Shown here one piece after another: positions 7,244 to 16,104 of a stretch of 64,000 nucleotides of DNA. Positions within the stretch are counted from its first letter, which is position 1. Each line of letters opens with the position of its first letter. This stretch comes from RH-AL1 sp965198495 (GTDB lineage Bacteria; Pseudomonadota; Alphaproteobacteria; Rhizobiales; Beijerinckiaceae). Location of the stretch: contig CBDAPL010000001.1 in assembly GCA_965198495.1 (NCBI GenBank), positions 2,046,001 through 2,110,000 on the forward strand, read 5' to 3'. The notes below the pieces were generated by a model. The model saw only the letters and a list, made by a program, of their open reading frames with translations. It was not told the DNA's origin and did no database searches. The position numbers were made by a program, and so were the translations under genes.

Positions 7244-9055
7244 ATGATTTGGGCCATGCAGCATGATGTCCTGACTGCCCTCGACGATCACCCTGGATCG
7301 ACCATCGATGTTCGGGCCCCGACCCTCCCCTTCGCTGAACCAGCGCCCTCCGGGTTTCGGCGCACCCTGAGGGTCACAGCGGTGGGCTTGTGCGCGTGGT
7401 GTGCCGCCAACGTGGTCATGCCGCAGCCCGCTAACCTGACGACATTGTTTTTCCGCAGCGACCTTCTGTGGCTGATGGCGTTCGCGGCCGCGCTCTTCGG
7501 CTTGAGCACCATCGGCGAACGCTACCTCGTCACGCGGCGCTCGATCGCCATCTTGTGTCGACCGGGCTGGCCCGAGGCCGTACTGGTCGTCGGGTGCGCC
7601 CTCGTCTCGCTGGTGGGCGCGCATGTCGTGTATCACGGCTACGCCTTGTCGCGAGACGAGGCGATGGCGTGGTTCGATGCGGTGGTGCTTGGCTCCGGCC
7701 GACTTCTCGCGGCGCTTCCCCCTCCTTGGCGGCCGTTCGCCGAAGCCCTCGAACCCCGTTTCATGCTGGCGGTGCCGGGCCATCACGCTTGGATATCGTC
7801 CTATTTACCGGTGAACGCCGGCATTCGGGCTCTTCTCGACGTAATGCCCGGCTTTCACGTCGCCAGCCCCGTGCTGGTTGGCATCGCGATCTGTGCGACC
7901 TGCGGTGTGGCGCGGCAGATCTGGCCGGATCGGCGTGACGCAACCGTGGTCGCCGGCGTCCTGCTCGCGACATCCTCGCAGCTCCTCGTCACCTCTTTCA
8001 CCCCTTACGCGATGACCGCGCACCTCACGCTCAACATGGTTTGGCTCTGGTTGTTTCTGCGCGAACGCACCTGGAGCCACGCCGCCGCGATCGGCATCGG
8101 CCTCATGGCCTGCGGACTTCATCAACTCGTCTTCCATCCTCTCTTCGTCCTGCCATTCATCGCACAGCTCTGGGTCGCGCGTCGCTGGCGGCTCGCCGCG
8201 GCCTACACGCTCGCCTATGCGGGCATCTGCCTGTTCTGGGTCTTCTACTGGCGCCTGCTCTTCGACCACTACGAGCTGCAAGCCGGCGGCACCTCCGAGC
8301 AGGGGATCGCGAGCTTCGCCAATCAGGTCCTGACCCTTGTTCGCGACTTCAGATGGTCGGGCATCGCACTGATGGGCAAGAATCTCACGCGCGCGCTGGC
8401 CTGGCAGAACGTCCTCGTGACGCCGCTTATGGTCGTAGCCCTGGCATCGTTCCGCAAGCTTGAGGCGCCGCTGGTCGCCATGACCGCCGGGATAGGCCTG
8501 ACGATCATCGCCATGGCCATTCTCCTGCCCTACCAAGGTCACGGTTGGGGCTATCGCTACGTGCACGGCCTCTTGGGATCGATGAGCCTGCTGGCGGCGC
8601 AGGGCTGGATCTTGTCCATCGGAGAGAATTCGGAAGAGGCGAGGCGACGCTGGACGCAACTCGGTGGGGCCTGCCTTTTCTCGCTCGCCGTCGTGCTCCC
8701 TGGTCACGCACTGCAAGTCGAGGCCTTCGTGCGGCCTTACGCCTACGCTCAACGCGCGATCGCCGCGGCGCCGAGCGATCTCGTCATCGTGGACCCCAAC
8801 GGCATGTCGTTCGCGGAAGATTTGGTGCGAAACGATCCCTTTCTTCGCAATCGCCCCTTGGTCCTCGACCTCTGGGCGCTTGACGCTGGCGGCATTCGTG
8901 CGCTCTGCGCGACCCATACGGTGACCATCTTCGATCATGCCGACGGCGCCGCATTCAACCTTCTTCTGTCGCAGCCGATGCCGCCGATGCCGACACGTAC
9001 GCTGATGGATCAGATCGGGTGCGCGCACCGTCTTTCGTCACCACCGCGACCATGA
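7244..9055 (+). CDS. Polytopic membrane protein, probable GT-C glycosyltransferase
   Basis: 603 aa from ATG 7244 (7256 also possible). There are roughly ten or more hydrophobic segments from residue 45 to about 470, then a soluble C-terminal tail of about 130 residues. After the first membrane segments a loop reads LSRDEAMAWFDA, an acidic loop in the place where GT-C enzymes (ArnT, GT39/GT83 and related) hold their catalytic Asp/Glu. GT-C enzymes use polyprenyl-phosphate sugars outside the membrane, consistent with the GtrB-like enzyme encoded divergently and GtrA nearby. Assignment rests on topology and context, so it is moderate. The stop codon overlaps the next ATG (ATGA). Confidence 0.65.
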   Translation: MIWAMQHDVLTALDDHPGSTIDVRAPTLPFAEPAPSGFRRTLRVTAVGLCAWCAANVVMPQPANLTTLFFRSDLLWLMAFAAALFGLSTIGERYLVTRRSIAILCRPGWPEAVLVVGCALVSLVGAHVVYHGYALSRDEAMAWFDAVVLGSGRLLAALPPPWRPFAEALEPRFMLAVPGHHAWISSYLPVNAGIRALLDVMPGFHVASPVLVGIAICATCGVARQIWPDRRDATVVAGVLLATSSQLLVTSFTPYAMTAHLTLNMVWLWLFLRERTWSHAAAIGIGLMACGLHQLVFHPLFVLPFIAQLWVARRWRLAAAYTLAYAGICLFWVFYWRLLFDHYELQAGGTSEQGIASFANQVLTLVRDFRWSGIALMGKNLTRALAWQNVLVTPLMVVALASFRKLEAPLVAMTAGIGLTIIAMAILLPYQGHGWGYRYVHGLLGSMSLLAAQGWILSIGENSEEARRRWTQLGGACLFSLAVVLPGHALQVEAFVRPYAYAQRAIAAAPSDLVIVDPNGMSFAEDLVRNDPFLRNRPLVLDLWALDAGGIRALCATHTVTIFDHADGAAFNLLLSQPMPPMPTRTLMDQIGCAHRLSSPPRP

Positions 9056-10068
9056 AGGCAGCGACGTTGGAGAGAGTGCGCGGCCTGCCGTCCGACCTCG
9101 ACCGCCTAGAGCCTTGGCTGACGGTTGTCATTCCATCGCACATGGATGGACATTGGCTTTCCTCCGCGCTTGCGTCGCTCGCCGCGCAGACACGGCGCGA
9201 CTTCGAATGCATCATCGTCGATAGCAGCACCGATGACGCCATCGCGCGGATCGCCGAGAGCTTCATGGGTCGCCTGCATCTGAGACTGGAGTCGCGATCT
9301 GATCTGGCGGGCTGGCAGCGCAAGACCAATCATGGCGTCGCGAAAGCGCGCGCGCCGTTCTTCTCGATGCTGCACCCCGACGATCTCTGGGAGCCAAACC
9401 GCGCGGAGCGCGTCGCCGCCTGGCTGAGCCAAGATCCGGCGTCAGTCATGCATCTTCACCCGAGCTGGATCGTCGACGAACGCAGGCGCCGTCTTGCCCT
9501 TTGGCGCTGCCCGCTCCCCGTTGACGTCGCTATTGCGCCAGCTCTCTTCACGAACCGCCTTATCGTCCAGAACTTCATCGCGATTTGCGCGCCTGTCGTG
9601 CGCCGCGATGCTTTTCTCGACGTGGGCGGGTTCGATCCGCACCTCTGGTACACCGGCGACTGGGACCTGTACCTCAAACTCGGCCGGACCGGCGCGGTGC
9701 GCTACCATCACGAGCCGCTCGCGAGCTATCGCATCCATCGCAATGCCATGACCATCTCCGGGACTCGCGACGCGGCCGCCTATCGCGAGCAACTCTGGAC
9801 CGTGATGCAGAAGCATTTGGCACTGTTCGAGGAGGCACCCCCCGCTTCCGTGACGGCGCGGTCACATGCGTCGTTCGCGGTCAATCTCGCACTCGCTGGA
9901 GCGCTTCACGGGCGGCGCGGCGACTTCGTCAAAGCTTTGTGGTCTGTGCTTCGTCTGGGACCGTGCGGTATCGTGCCGTTCCTTCGCGATACGCGACTTA
10001 TCGAGCGGGTCGTCCCGCGCGCTCGAGCATGGCTGAGGCCGAGCTGGTCGCGCGGCGGATCCACGTAG
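9052..10068 (+). CDS. GT2 family glycosyltransferase
   Basis: 338 aa from ATG 9052, which overlaps the previous stop as ATGA; GTG 9019 is an upstream alternative. The GT-A fold shows WLTVVIPSHMDGHWLSSAL at the N-terminus, the metal-binding LHPDDLW near residue 100 and a late WD pair in YTGDWDLYLKL. These are standard features of soluble GT2 enzymes that transfer sugars from nucleotide donors. Coupling to the membrane gene upstream implies joint expression. Its last 71 bp overlap the 3' end of the gtrA-like gene on the other strand. Acceptor and donor are not known. Confidence 0.85.
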   Translation: MKAATLERVRGLPSDLDRLEPWLTVVIPSHMDGHWLSSALASLAAQTRRDFECIIVDSSTDDAIARIAESFMGRLHLRLESRSDLAGWQRKTNHGVAKARAPFFSMLHPDDLWEPNRAERVAAWLSQDPASVMHLHPSWIVDERRRRLALWRCPLPVDVAIAPALFTNRLIVQNFIAICAPVVRRDAFLDVGGFDPHLWYTGDWDLYLKLGRTGAVRYHHEPLASYRIHRNAMTISGTRDAAAYREQLWTVMQKHLALFEEAPPASVTARSHASFAVNLALAGALHGRRGDFVKALWSVLRLGPCGIVPFLRDTRLIERVVPRARAWLRPSWSRGGST

Positions 10069-10447
10069 GCCGGCGTTCGATCGTCGAACGGGCGAGAATG
10101 AAATTCCAGCAAACGAGAACGAGCGTCACTATCGGCACGGCGGTCGCGACGTCCAGCAGCAGCCAATCGTGGAGAACGGCCATGAGTGCGACGAAGCAAA
10201 GGAAGCTCGACGCGGTCGCGATCAGATAGGCAAGGTAGGCTGGCACGGTCGGTGCGACACGGAACGTGAAGCGGGCATGCAGGATGTAGGCGAGGAGGCC
10301 GACGACGGGAAACGCGATTACCGACGAGACGAGATAGTCGCGCCTGTCGATCGCCAGCATCAAGCCGTAGTTCACCGCCGAACAGACTGCGCCGACCGCA
10401 AGGTAGCGCGCGCGAAGCAGTAGTGCGGCCACATGGCGTGACACCAT
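9998..10447 (-). CDS. gtrA: GtrA family membrane protein
   Basis: 149 aa from ATG 10447; ATG 10504 is an alternative. It has four hydrophobic segments, with the GtrA-type first helix YLAVGAVCSAVNYGLML and a second starting SSVIAFPVVGLLAYIL. GtrA proteins are thought to flip undecaprenyl-phosphate-linked sugars across the inner membrane. With the GtrB-like enzyme (5854-7095) and the GT-C-like protein (7244-9055) this gives the three parts expected of a Gtr glucosylation system. The three genes are not one operon here, because gtrA is convergent with the GT genes and overlaps one of them by 71 bp. Confidence 0.8.
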   Translation of the reverse strand: MVSRHVAALLLRARYLAVGAVCSAVNYGLMLAIDRRDYLVSSVIAFPVVGLLAYILHARFTFRVAPTVPAYLAYLIATASSFLCFVALMAVLHDWLLLDVATAVPIVTLVLVCWNFILARSTIERRPTWIRRATSSASAMLERAGRPAR

Positions 10448-10575
10448 CGCCGCGCGAACCGATCTCGGTTTGCCTGCAAGGTCGGGTGCCGCGCTGGCCT
10501 CCATTGTCACCGTCGTGTTCCACGCACCGCCAGGGACTAGCGTGGCCGCCATTCCTTTCTGGAACGCTAAGACCA

Positions 10576-12303
10576 CTAGTACCCCACCGCCAGCGTGCCG
10601 CGCTGGCGCGGGTCCGAAGCGCCGGCGAGAAGCCCGCTCTCGATGGAAATGCTCTCGGCCGATCCCCAGGCGTCGCGCACATTGACCTTGTAGCCCTCGC
10701 CCTCGAGGAGGTGGATCGTGTCCAGGTTCAGACCACGCTCGACGGAGAGCTGATCGGGCAGCAGCTGGTCGTGGATGCGGACAGCCGCCGTCGCCTCGGC
10801 GAGGTTCAGGCCGAAATCGACGGTGTCGAGGATGATCTGCATAACGGTGGTGATGATGGTCGAGCCGCCCGGCGAGCCGGTCACGAGTTCGAGCTTGCCG
10901 TCCTTGAACATCATCGTCGGCGCCATCGACGAGAGCGGCCGCTTGCGTGGGCCCGGCTGGTTGGCCTTGCCGCCCGTCAGGCCATAGGCGTTGGGCGCGC
11001 CCGGCTTGGCGGCGAAATCGTCGAGTTCGTTGTTGAGCAGAACGCCGGTGCCGTCGGCGACCAGACCGACACCGTAAGAGAAGTTCAGCGTGTAGGTGTT
11101 GGCGACAGCGTTGCCCTCGGCATCGACGACGGAGAAATGCGTGGTCTGGTCGCTTTCGTAGGGCATTGGATCGACGGCCTTGATCTCGCTCGCCGGCCGC
11201 GACCGGCCGGGTTCGATCATCTCGCGCAGTTTGGCGGCGTAGGCCTTCGAGGTAAGGCCCTTGACCGGCACGTCGACGACGGCGGGATCGCCGAGGTATT
11301 CGGCGCGGTCGGCATAGGCGAGCTTCATCGCCTCCGCCATATCGTGGATCGAGGCGGCAGAGTTCGCGCCTTGCCGGGCGAGCGGATAGCCTTCCAAGAT
11401 GTTGAGGAGCTCGATGACGTGGACGCCGCCCGATGACGGCGGTGGCATGGACACAATGCTGTGGCCGCGATAGGTGCCGGAGACCGGCTCGCGCTCGACA
11501 GCTCGGTAGGCTCTCAGGTCGGCCGTCGTCATCGTTCCGCCGGCGGCGCGCACGGCGGCGACGATCTTGTCGGCGACTGGACCATCGTAGAAGCCCTTGG
11601 CGCCCTCGTGCCCGATCGTCTCGAGCGTGTCGGCCAGGTCTGCCTGCTTCAGCGTCTCGCCGCGCTTGAGCGAGGACCCATCCGGCCGCAGGAAGATCGC
11701 GACGCTGGAGGCCCATCGCGTCAGACGCTGTGCCTTGGCAAGCGAGTCCGCCAGGTCCTCCTCGACGATGATCCCGTCACGCGCCAAGGCGGCGGCCGGC
11801 TTGACGAGGTCGGCCATCGTGAACTTGCCGGAGCCGTACTTACCCAGCGCCAGCGCGAACCCGGCGACCGTGCCGGGAACGCCGACGGCAAGGCCGGTGT
11901 CACGCGAGAGGCGCGGTACCGCGTCGCCGTGTGCGTCAAGGAAGACGTTGGACTGTGTCTGCTCGGGCGCCGTCTCGCGGTAGTCGATCGCGATCGTCTT
12001 GTGCTGCTTGGCGAGGTGCACCAGCATGAAGCCGCCACCACCGAGATTGCCCGCGCGCGGCAGAGTCACGGCGAGCGCGAGCCCGGTCGCTACCGCCGCA
12101 TCGACGGCATTGCCGCCCTTCTTGAGGATCGCGAGACCAACGCGCGCCGCCGTCCCTTCCTGTGCCACCACCATGCCGTGGCTTGCGATGACCGGCAGCG
12201 CGCGCGCGCCTTCGCCGATGATGGGCGCCAGGTCGTCGGCTTGGAGTTGCGCGGGTGCGAGGAACGAGAGGATGGTAACCAGAAGTCGCCGGCAGCGTCT
12301 CAA
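10576..12303 (-). CDS. ggt: Gamma-glutamyltranspeptidase precursor
   Basis: 575 aa if TTG 12303 is used. This start has GAGAG about 7 nt upstream and gives a compact signal peptide (RRCRRLLVTILSFLAPAQLQA). A longer TTG start at 12351 is possible but puts 16 extra residues in front. The Ntn-hydrolase catalytic Thr lies in ESDQTTHFSVVD, where autoprocessing would separate the large and small subunits. The substrate-loop motif PLSSMAPT and the oxyanion glycine region TGSPGGS follow. The enzyme hydrolyses or transfers gamma-glutamyl groups of glutathione in the periplasm. Its end lies 128 bp from the gtrA-like start on the same strand. Confidence 0.92.
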   Translation of the reverse strand: MRRCRRLLVTILSFLAPAQLQADDLAPIIGEGARALPVIASHGMVVAQEGTAARVGLAILKKGGNAVDAAVATGLALAVTLPRAGNLGGGGFMLVHLAKQHKTIAIDYRETAPEQTQSNVFLDAHGDAVPRLSRDTGLAVGVPGTVAGFALALGKYGSGKFTMADLVKPAAALARDGIIVEEDLADSLAKAQRLTRWASSVAIFLRPDGSSLKRGETLKQADLADTLETIGHEGAKGFYDGPVADKIVAAVRAAGGTMTTADLRAYRAVEREPVSGTYRGHSIVSMPPPSSGGVHVIELLNILEGYPLARQGANSAASIHDMAEAMKLAYADRAEYLGDPAVVDVPVKGLTSKAYAAKLREMIEPGRSRPASEIKAVDPMPYESDQTTHFSVVDAEGNAVANTYTLNFSYGVGLVADGTGVLLNNELDDFAAKPGAPNAYGLTGGKANQPGPRKRPLSSMAPTMMFKDGKLELVTGSPGGSTIITTVMQIILDTVDFGLNLAEATAAVRIHDQLLPDQLSVERGLNLDTIHLLEGEGYKVNVRDAWGSAESISIESGLLAGASDPRQRGTLAVGY

Positions 12304-12409
12304 TTCGAGTCTCTCAATCTGGCGACAGCTTTGATTCCAGCGCCGAGGCAAACGCGATCAAGTCGCGAGAATCTTGATGCGTCGGTCGTTCACACCGAGG
12401 CCAGCCGCA

Positions 12410-13564
12410 CTAGACCCAGCCCGCCAGCTCGCGCCGCACGATGTCCTGCAGCACGGTCATGCCGATGTCGCTGTCGTTGAGGCAGGGGAGCGCCGCGAAA
12501 TGCTCGCCGCCATTCTCCTCGAAATACTCGCGATTTTCTTCGCCCAACTCCTCGATCGTCTCGAGGCAGTCGGCGGCGAAGCCGGGCGCGACGACGGCCA
12601 TCGTTCTTACACCGTCTCTGGCCATGCTCTTGATCGTCTCGTCGGTGTAGGGCTGCAGCCATTGCGCCGGACCGAAACGGCTCTGGAAGCTCATTCGAAA
12701 CTCGTTGGCGCTCATCCCCATCGCGTGGCGCAGGCGCTGCCATGTCTCGATGCACTGCGCCATATATGGGTCGCCCTTGTCGACATAGTCCTGCGGCACG
12801 CCGTGGAAGGACGCGAGAAGCACCTCCGGCTTGAACGAGAGCTTGCCGACGCTGTCGCGGATCGAGCGGGCCATCGCGTCGATGTAGGCTTGGCTCTGAA
12901 AATAGGGGTGCGCCACCCGCATCGTCGGTTGGAACCGCATCGTCTCGAGAGCCTCGAAAGCCTTGTCGCAGACGGTGGCGGAGGTCGCGGCCGCGTATTG
13001 CGGGTAGAGCGGCACAAGCAGGAACTTGTCACAGCCCTGCCTCACCAGCGCGTCGATGCCGGCCTTGATCGATGGATTGCCGTAACGCATGCCCCATTCG
13101 ATGACGATGTCGTGGCCGGGATTGGCACCGCCAAGGCCGCCTTCGCCAATCCAAGCCGCCAGCTTCTCCGTTTGCGCGCGCGTGATCGTGCGCAACGGGC
13201 TCTCGTCGCGCTCCTTATTCCAGATCGAAGCGTAGTCCTTGCCTTTGGCGGAGGGACGCACCGAGAGGATGATGAGGTTGAGGATCGGCCACCACAGGAG
13301 GCGTGGCGTTTCGATGACCCGTCGGTCGGAGAGAAACTCCTTGAGATATCGACGCATCGACCAATAGTCGGTGGCATCAGGCGTGCCCAGGTTTACCAGC
13401 AGAACACCGGTTTTCGCTTTGGGAAATCCGAGTGGCGCGGCAACAGGGCAGACCGGCCTCTCGTCGGCGACTATGGCGGGCTTGTGCAAAGCGATCACTT
13501 CAGCTGACACGCGGTGAAACCTCTCGTCCTTGGACGGTTCGCTCGCTGAACGCGTAATCCCCAT
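12410..13564 (-). CDS. hemH: Ferrochelatase
   Basis: 384 aa, with an N-terminal extension of about 50 residues before the core starting KTGVLLVNLGTPD. It inserts Fe(II) into protoporphyrin IX in the last step of protoheme synthesis. Visible landmarks are the catalytic His in ASFHGVP and the acidic helix FAADCLETIEELGEENR near the C-terminus. ATG 13564 is the first start. Residues 1-50 are not conserved in the family, so a start further in is possible. It is a single gene upstream of ggt on the same strand, with 106 bp between them. Confidence 0.95.
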   Translation of the reverse strand: MGITRSASEPSKDERFHRVSAEVIALHKPAIVADERPVCPVAAPLGFPKAKTGVLLVNLGTPDATDYWSMRRYLKEFLSDRRVIETPRLLWWPILNLIILSVRPSAKGKDYASIWNKERDESPLRTITRAQTEKLAAWIGEGGLGGANPGHDIVIEWGMRYGNPSIKAGIDALVRQGCDKFLLVPLYPQYAAATSATVCDKAFEALETMRFQPTMRVAHPYFQSQAYIDAMARSIRDSVGKLSFKPEVLLASFHGVPQDYVDKGDPYMAQCIETWQRLRHAMGMSANEFRMSFQSRFGPAQWLQPYTDETIKSMARDGVRTMAVVAPGFAADCLETIEELGEENREYFEENGGEHFAALPCLNDSDIGMTVLQDIVRRELAGWV

Positions 13565-13714
13565 CTTTCGTATTTAAGACGGATCGCACACCGATTGTAG
13601 AGGGCACAAGGACGCCTGTCATGTGGCGACGTTCAGGGAAGGGAACGCGCCCAAAAGCGGCATTCGCGCTCACCGTTGTCAAGTTTGGTAAGCGAACACC
13701 TGTAAGCTGGTGCG

Positions 13715-14299
13715 ATGCCGCCGCCTCCATCGACCTTCGGAAAACGCAACGCGCCGCGCCCGCCGGTTGGCCGGGAGGCGCCGTCGCCCACATCGGCGGC
13801 GGTAGCACCCGACCATGCCGCCTTCTTTGCGCGACTGCGCGCGGAAACAGTCGACGAGGATAGCCGACCGCTCGCGGTGCCACGCTCGTTTCGCGCGGCG
13901 CTGCTGGCCGGGCTTGTGGTCGGCTGTTGCCTGGCCGGCCTCGACGCGACGCAGGCCGACGCGACCCTGCGCCGTATCGCCGGGCTGGTGCCGGGCGGCG
14001 CCCCGCGCCTGCTGCCGGTCGTCATCCTGCTCGGCCTGTTCGGCGGCGCCAGGGCGGCGGCGACCAACCTCCTTCTATCGCACTGGGTTCTGCGTCGCCT
14101 TGGCTGGACAAGTCACGTCGCCTACGCGGCTTTCGGCGGCGCGGTGGCTGCCTTGATCGCGCTGCTGACGGAAGGCGTCCTCCAGTCCGGACTGATGCAA
14201 TCGAGCCTGTCGCAGGGCCATGGCTTCGGCGTCGAGATTGCGACGGGTGCCGGCGCCGGCTTCTTCTACCGCGTGTTCGCGGGTGCGGCGCGCGCCTGA
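13715..14299 (+). CDS. Hypothetical membrane protein
   Basis: 194 aa. A Pro/Arg-rich N-terminal region of about 55 residues is followed by three or four hydrophobic segments (FRAALLAGLVVGCCLAGL, LLPVVILLGLFGGARAAATN, HVAYAAFGGAVAALIALL, and a glycine-rich end). No family was recognised. The Gly/Ala-rich helices with conserved-looking TNLLLSHWVLRRLGW suggest an integral inner-membrane protein. It converges on ampG with an 11-bp gap. The start at ATG 13715 has only a weak ribosome-binding site. Confidence 0.6.
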   Translation: MPPPPSTFGKRNAPRPPVGREAPSPTSAAVAPDHAAFFARLRAETVDEDSRPLAVPRSFRAALLAGLVVGCCLAGLDATQADATLRRIAGLVPGGAPRLLPVVILLGLFGGARAAATNLLLSHWVLRRLGWTSHVAYAAFGGAVAALIALLTEGVLQSGLMQSSLSQGHGFGVEIATGAGAGFFYRVFAGAARA

Positions 14300-14310
14300 T
14301 CACGCTCCCG

Positions 14311-15651
14311 TCAGGGTGTGCCGGCGCCTTCCCGCGCGAACGCGGCGCCCCGCGGCGCCCTCGCGTCCGCGTACCAGACCCACAGGCACAGCAGCACGAC
14401 GGGCGCGCCGATCAGCGATGTCGCCTCGAAGAAGTGCTCGAAGCCCAGCCTGTCGATCATGAAGCCGGACGTGCCGGCGATCAGGCTGCCGGGCAAGGCG
14501 ACCAGCGAGGTCAGCAGCGCGTACTGGCTGGCGGCAAGCTCGTTGGCGCAGAGCGTCGACATGTAGGTGATGAGCACGATCGAGGCGAAGGCGTAGGCGA
14601 AGCTGTCGACGCTGACCGCGACCGCGAAGGTCCAGAACTCACCGCCGCCGTGGTCGCCGTGCGCGGCGAGATAGGCCAGCGCGAGGTGCGAGGCGGAGCC
14701 GGCGAGCGTGCCCACGAGCAGGCTCGCCATCATGCCGATGCGCGGCACCAGGAAGCCGCCGAGGAAGGTCGCCGCGATCGCCACCCAGAAGCCGAACAGC
14801 TTCGTCACGGTCGCGATGTCGGTGTTGGAATAATGCAGGTGCTTGAAGAGCGGCACCGCCATCGCGGAGGACACGTAGCCGGGCATGCGGAAGCCCGCCA
14901 CCAGCAGCAGGATCGGCACCGCCATCGGGCCGAGCCGCCCCATCATCTCGCGGATCGGCGCCCAGATCGTCGCGACGATGCTCTCGCGCGGCAGCGGGCG
15001 CGCGGCGGCGGCGATGTCGCTCGCCGGCTCGGGCGCGAGCAGGGCGGCGACGACGCCCGGCGCCATCGCCAGCGCCATGAACAGGTAGGCGCCGCGCCAG
15101 CCGACGCGGTCGGCGAGGAGCAGCGCGCCGGCGCCGGCGATGAGGCTGCCGGTGCGCCAGCCGATCTCCGCCCAGGAGGACATCACCGCCTTGCGCTCGG
15201 GCGCGACGGCGATGCGCCAGCCGTCGATGACGACGTCCTGCGTCGCCCCGGCGAAGCCCAGAGCCAGAGAGAAAACAATGGTGTAGGCGAGCCAGTGGCC
15301 GGGATCGCCGAACGCGACGCCGGCGAGGCCGAGCATGACGCCGAGCTGCGCGACGACGATCCACGCCCGCCGCCGCCCGAGCAGGCGGCCGAGCAGCCAG
15401 GGGCTGTAGCGGTCGAGGAAGGGCGACCACAGGAACTTGAACTTGTAGGCCAGCGTCAGCTCGCTCAGCAGCCCGATCGTGGCGAGCGGCACCTTGGCCT
15501 CGGAGAGCCAGGCCGACTGGGTGACGTAGACCAGCGGGAACGGGATGCCGGAGGCGACGCCCAGCCCCAGCATCGGCGCGACGCGGCGGTCGCTGACGAG
15601 CGACCCGAGGAAGGATTGGCGCGGTGTGGCGGGCGGCGATTCGCTGGACAT
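14311..15651 (-). CDS. ampG: AmpG-type muropeptide permease (MFS, PAT family)
   Basis: 446 aa with about 12 hydrophobic segments. Features of the peptide-acetyl-CoA/AmpG transporter family are visible: GLGVASGIPFPLVYVTQSAWL at the start, YKFKFLWSPFLDRY after helix 2, and GATQDVVIDGWRI after helix 4. AmpG imports GlcNAc-anhydro-MurNAc peptides released during wall turnover, so they can be recycled and, in many bacteria, signal to beta-lactamase regulators. No amp regulatory gene is adjacent. The family assignment is firm. The exact substrate is inferred from the family. Confidence 0.88.
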   Translation of the reverse strand: MSSESPPATPRQSFLGSLVSDRRVAPMLGLGVASGIPFPLVYVTQSAWLSEAKVPLATIGLLSELTLAYKFKFLWSPFLDRYSPWLLGRLLGRRRAWIVVAQLGVMLGLAGVAFGDPGHWLAYTIVFSLALGFAGATQDVVIDGWRIAVAPERKAVMSSWAEIGWRTGSLIAGAGALLLADRVGWRGAYLFMALAMAPGVVAALLAPEPASDIAAAARPLPRESIVATIWAPIREMMGRLGPMAVPILLLVAGFRMPGYVSSAMAVPLFKHLHYSNTDIATVTKLFGFWVAIAATFLGGFLVPRIGMMASLLVGTLAGSASHLALAYLAAHGDHGGGEFWTFAVAVSVDSFAYAFASIVLITYMSTLCANELAASQYALLTSLVALPGSLIAGTSGFMIDRLGFEHFFEATSLIGAPVVLLCLWVWYADARAPRGAAFAREGAGTP

Positions 15652-15787
15652 GGCCGCAGCCTAGCAGAACCCAGGCCTCGTTCGCATGACGGCGACATCG
15701 GCGTTCGCCGTCGTCGCGCGCGGCCAGTTCGGCGCTCGCCGTCGCCGTGGCGCGGCGGGCTTGCGAGACGACCGCCGCGAAGCCGTC

Positions 15788-15940
15788 TCAGCCGTTGGCG
15801 AGCACGACGTAGACGAAGACAGCGCCCATCAACACCAGGGGCACCAGGCCGTAGAAGCGGCGGCGCAGCGTCGCCGCGACACCCGCGAAGGGCTTGGATC
15901 GATCATCGGCGCCAAGCGCGCCGGCGTCCCAGTAGACCAT
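15788..15940 (-). CDS. Small single-span membrane protein
   Basis: A 50-aa ORF from ATG 15940 with a weak GGTGA site upstream. A charged N-terminal half (MVYWDAGALGADDRSKPFAG) and an RRR stretch lead into one hydrophobic helix, FYGLVPLVLMGAVFVYVVLA. The arrangement suggests a small inner-membrane protein with the N-terminus inside. No family was recognised. It lies on the strand of ampG, 136 bp upstream, in a region otherwise empty from 15652 to 16104. Confidence 0.5.
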   Translation of the reverse strand: MVYWDAGALGADDRSKPFAGVAATLRRRFYGLVPLVLMGAVFVYVVLANG

Positions 15941-16104
15941 GGTTCATCACCATCGGTTACGTCTTCGGCCCCGCGCCGGGAGCCTCACCCCGAGCATCCG
16001 CTCATTGGTGCGGAATGCAACCCCCCGGTCGAGGGAGAGCCGCCGCGCGCGCCCGTGCCCCGTTTCAGGAGACGAGCGCGCGCGAAAAATCCGGCTCGCT
16101 CGCG

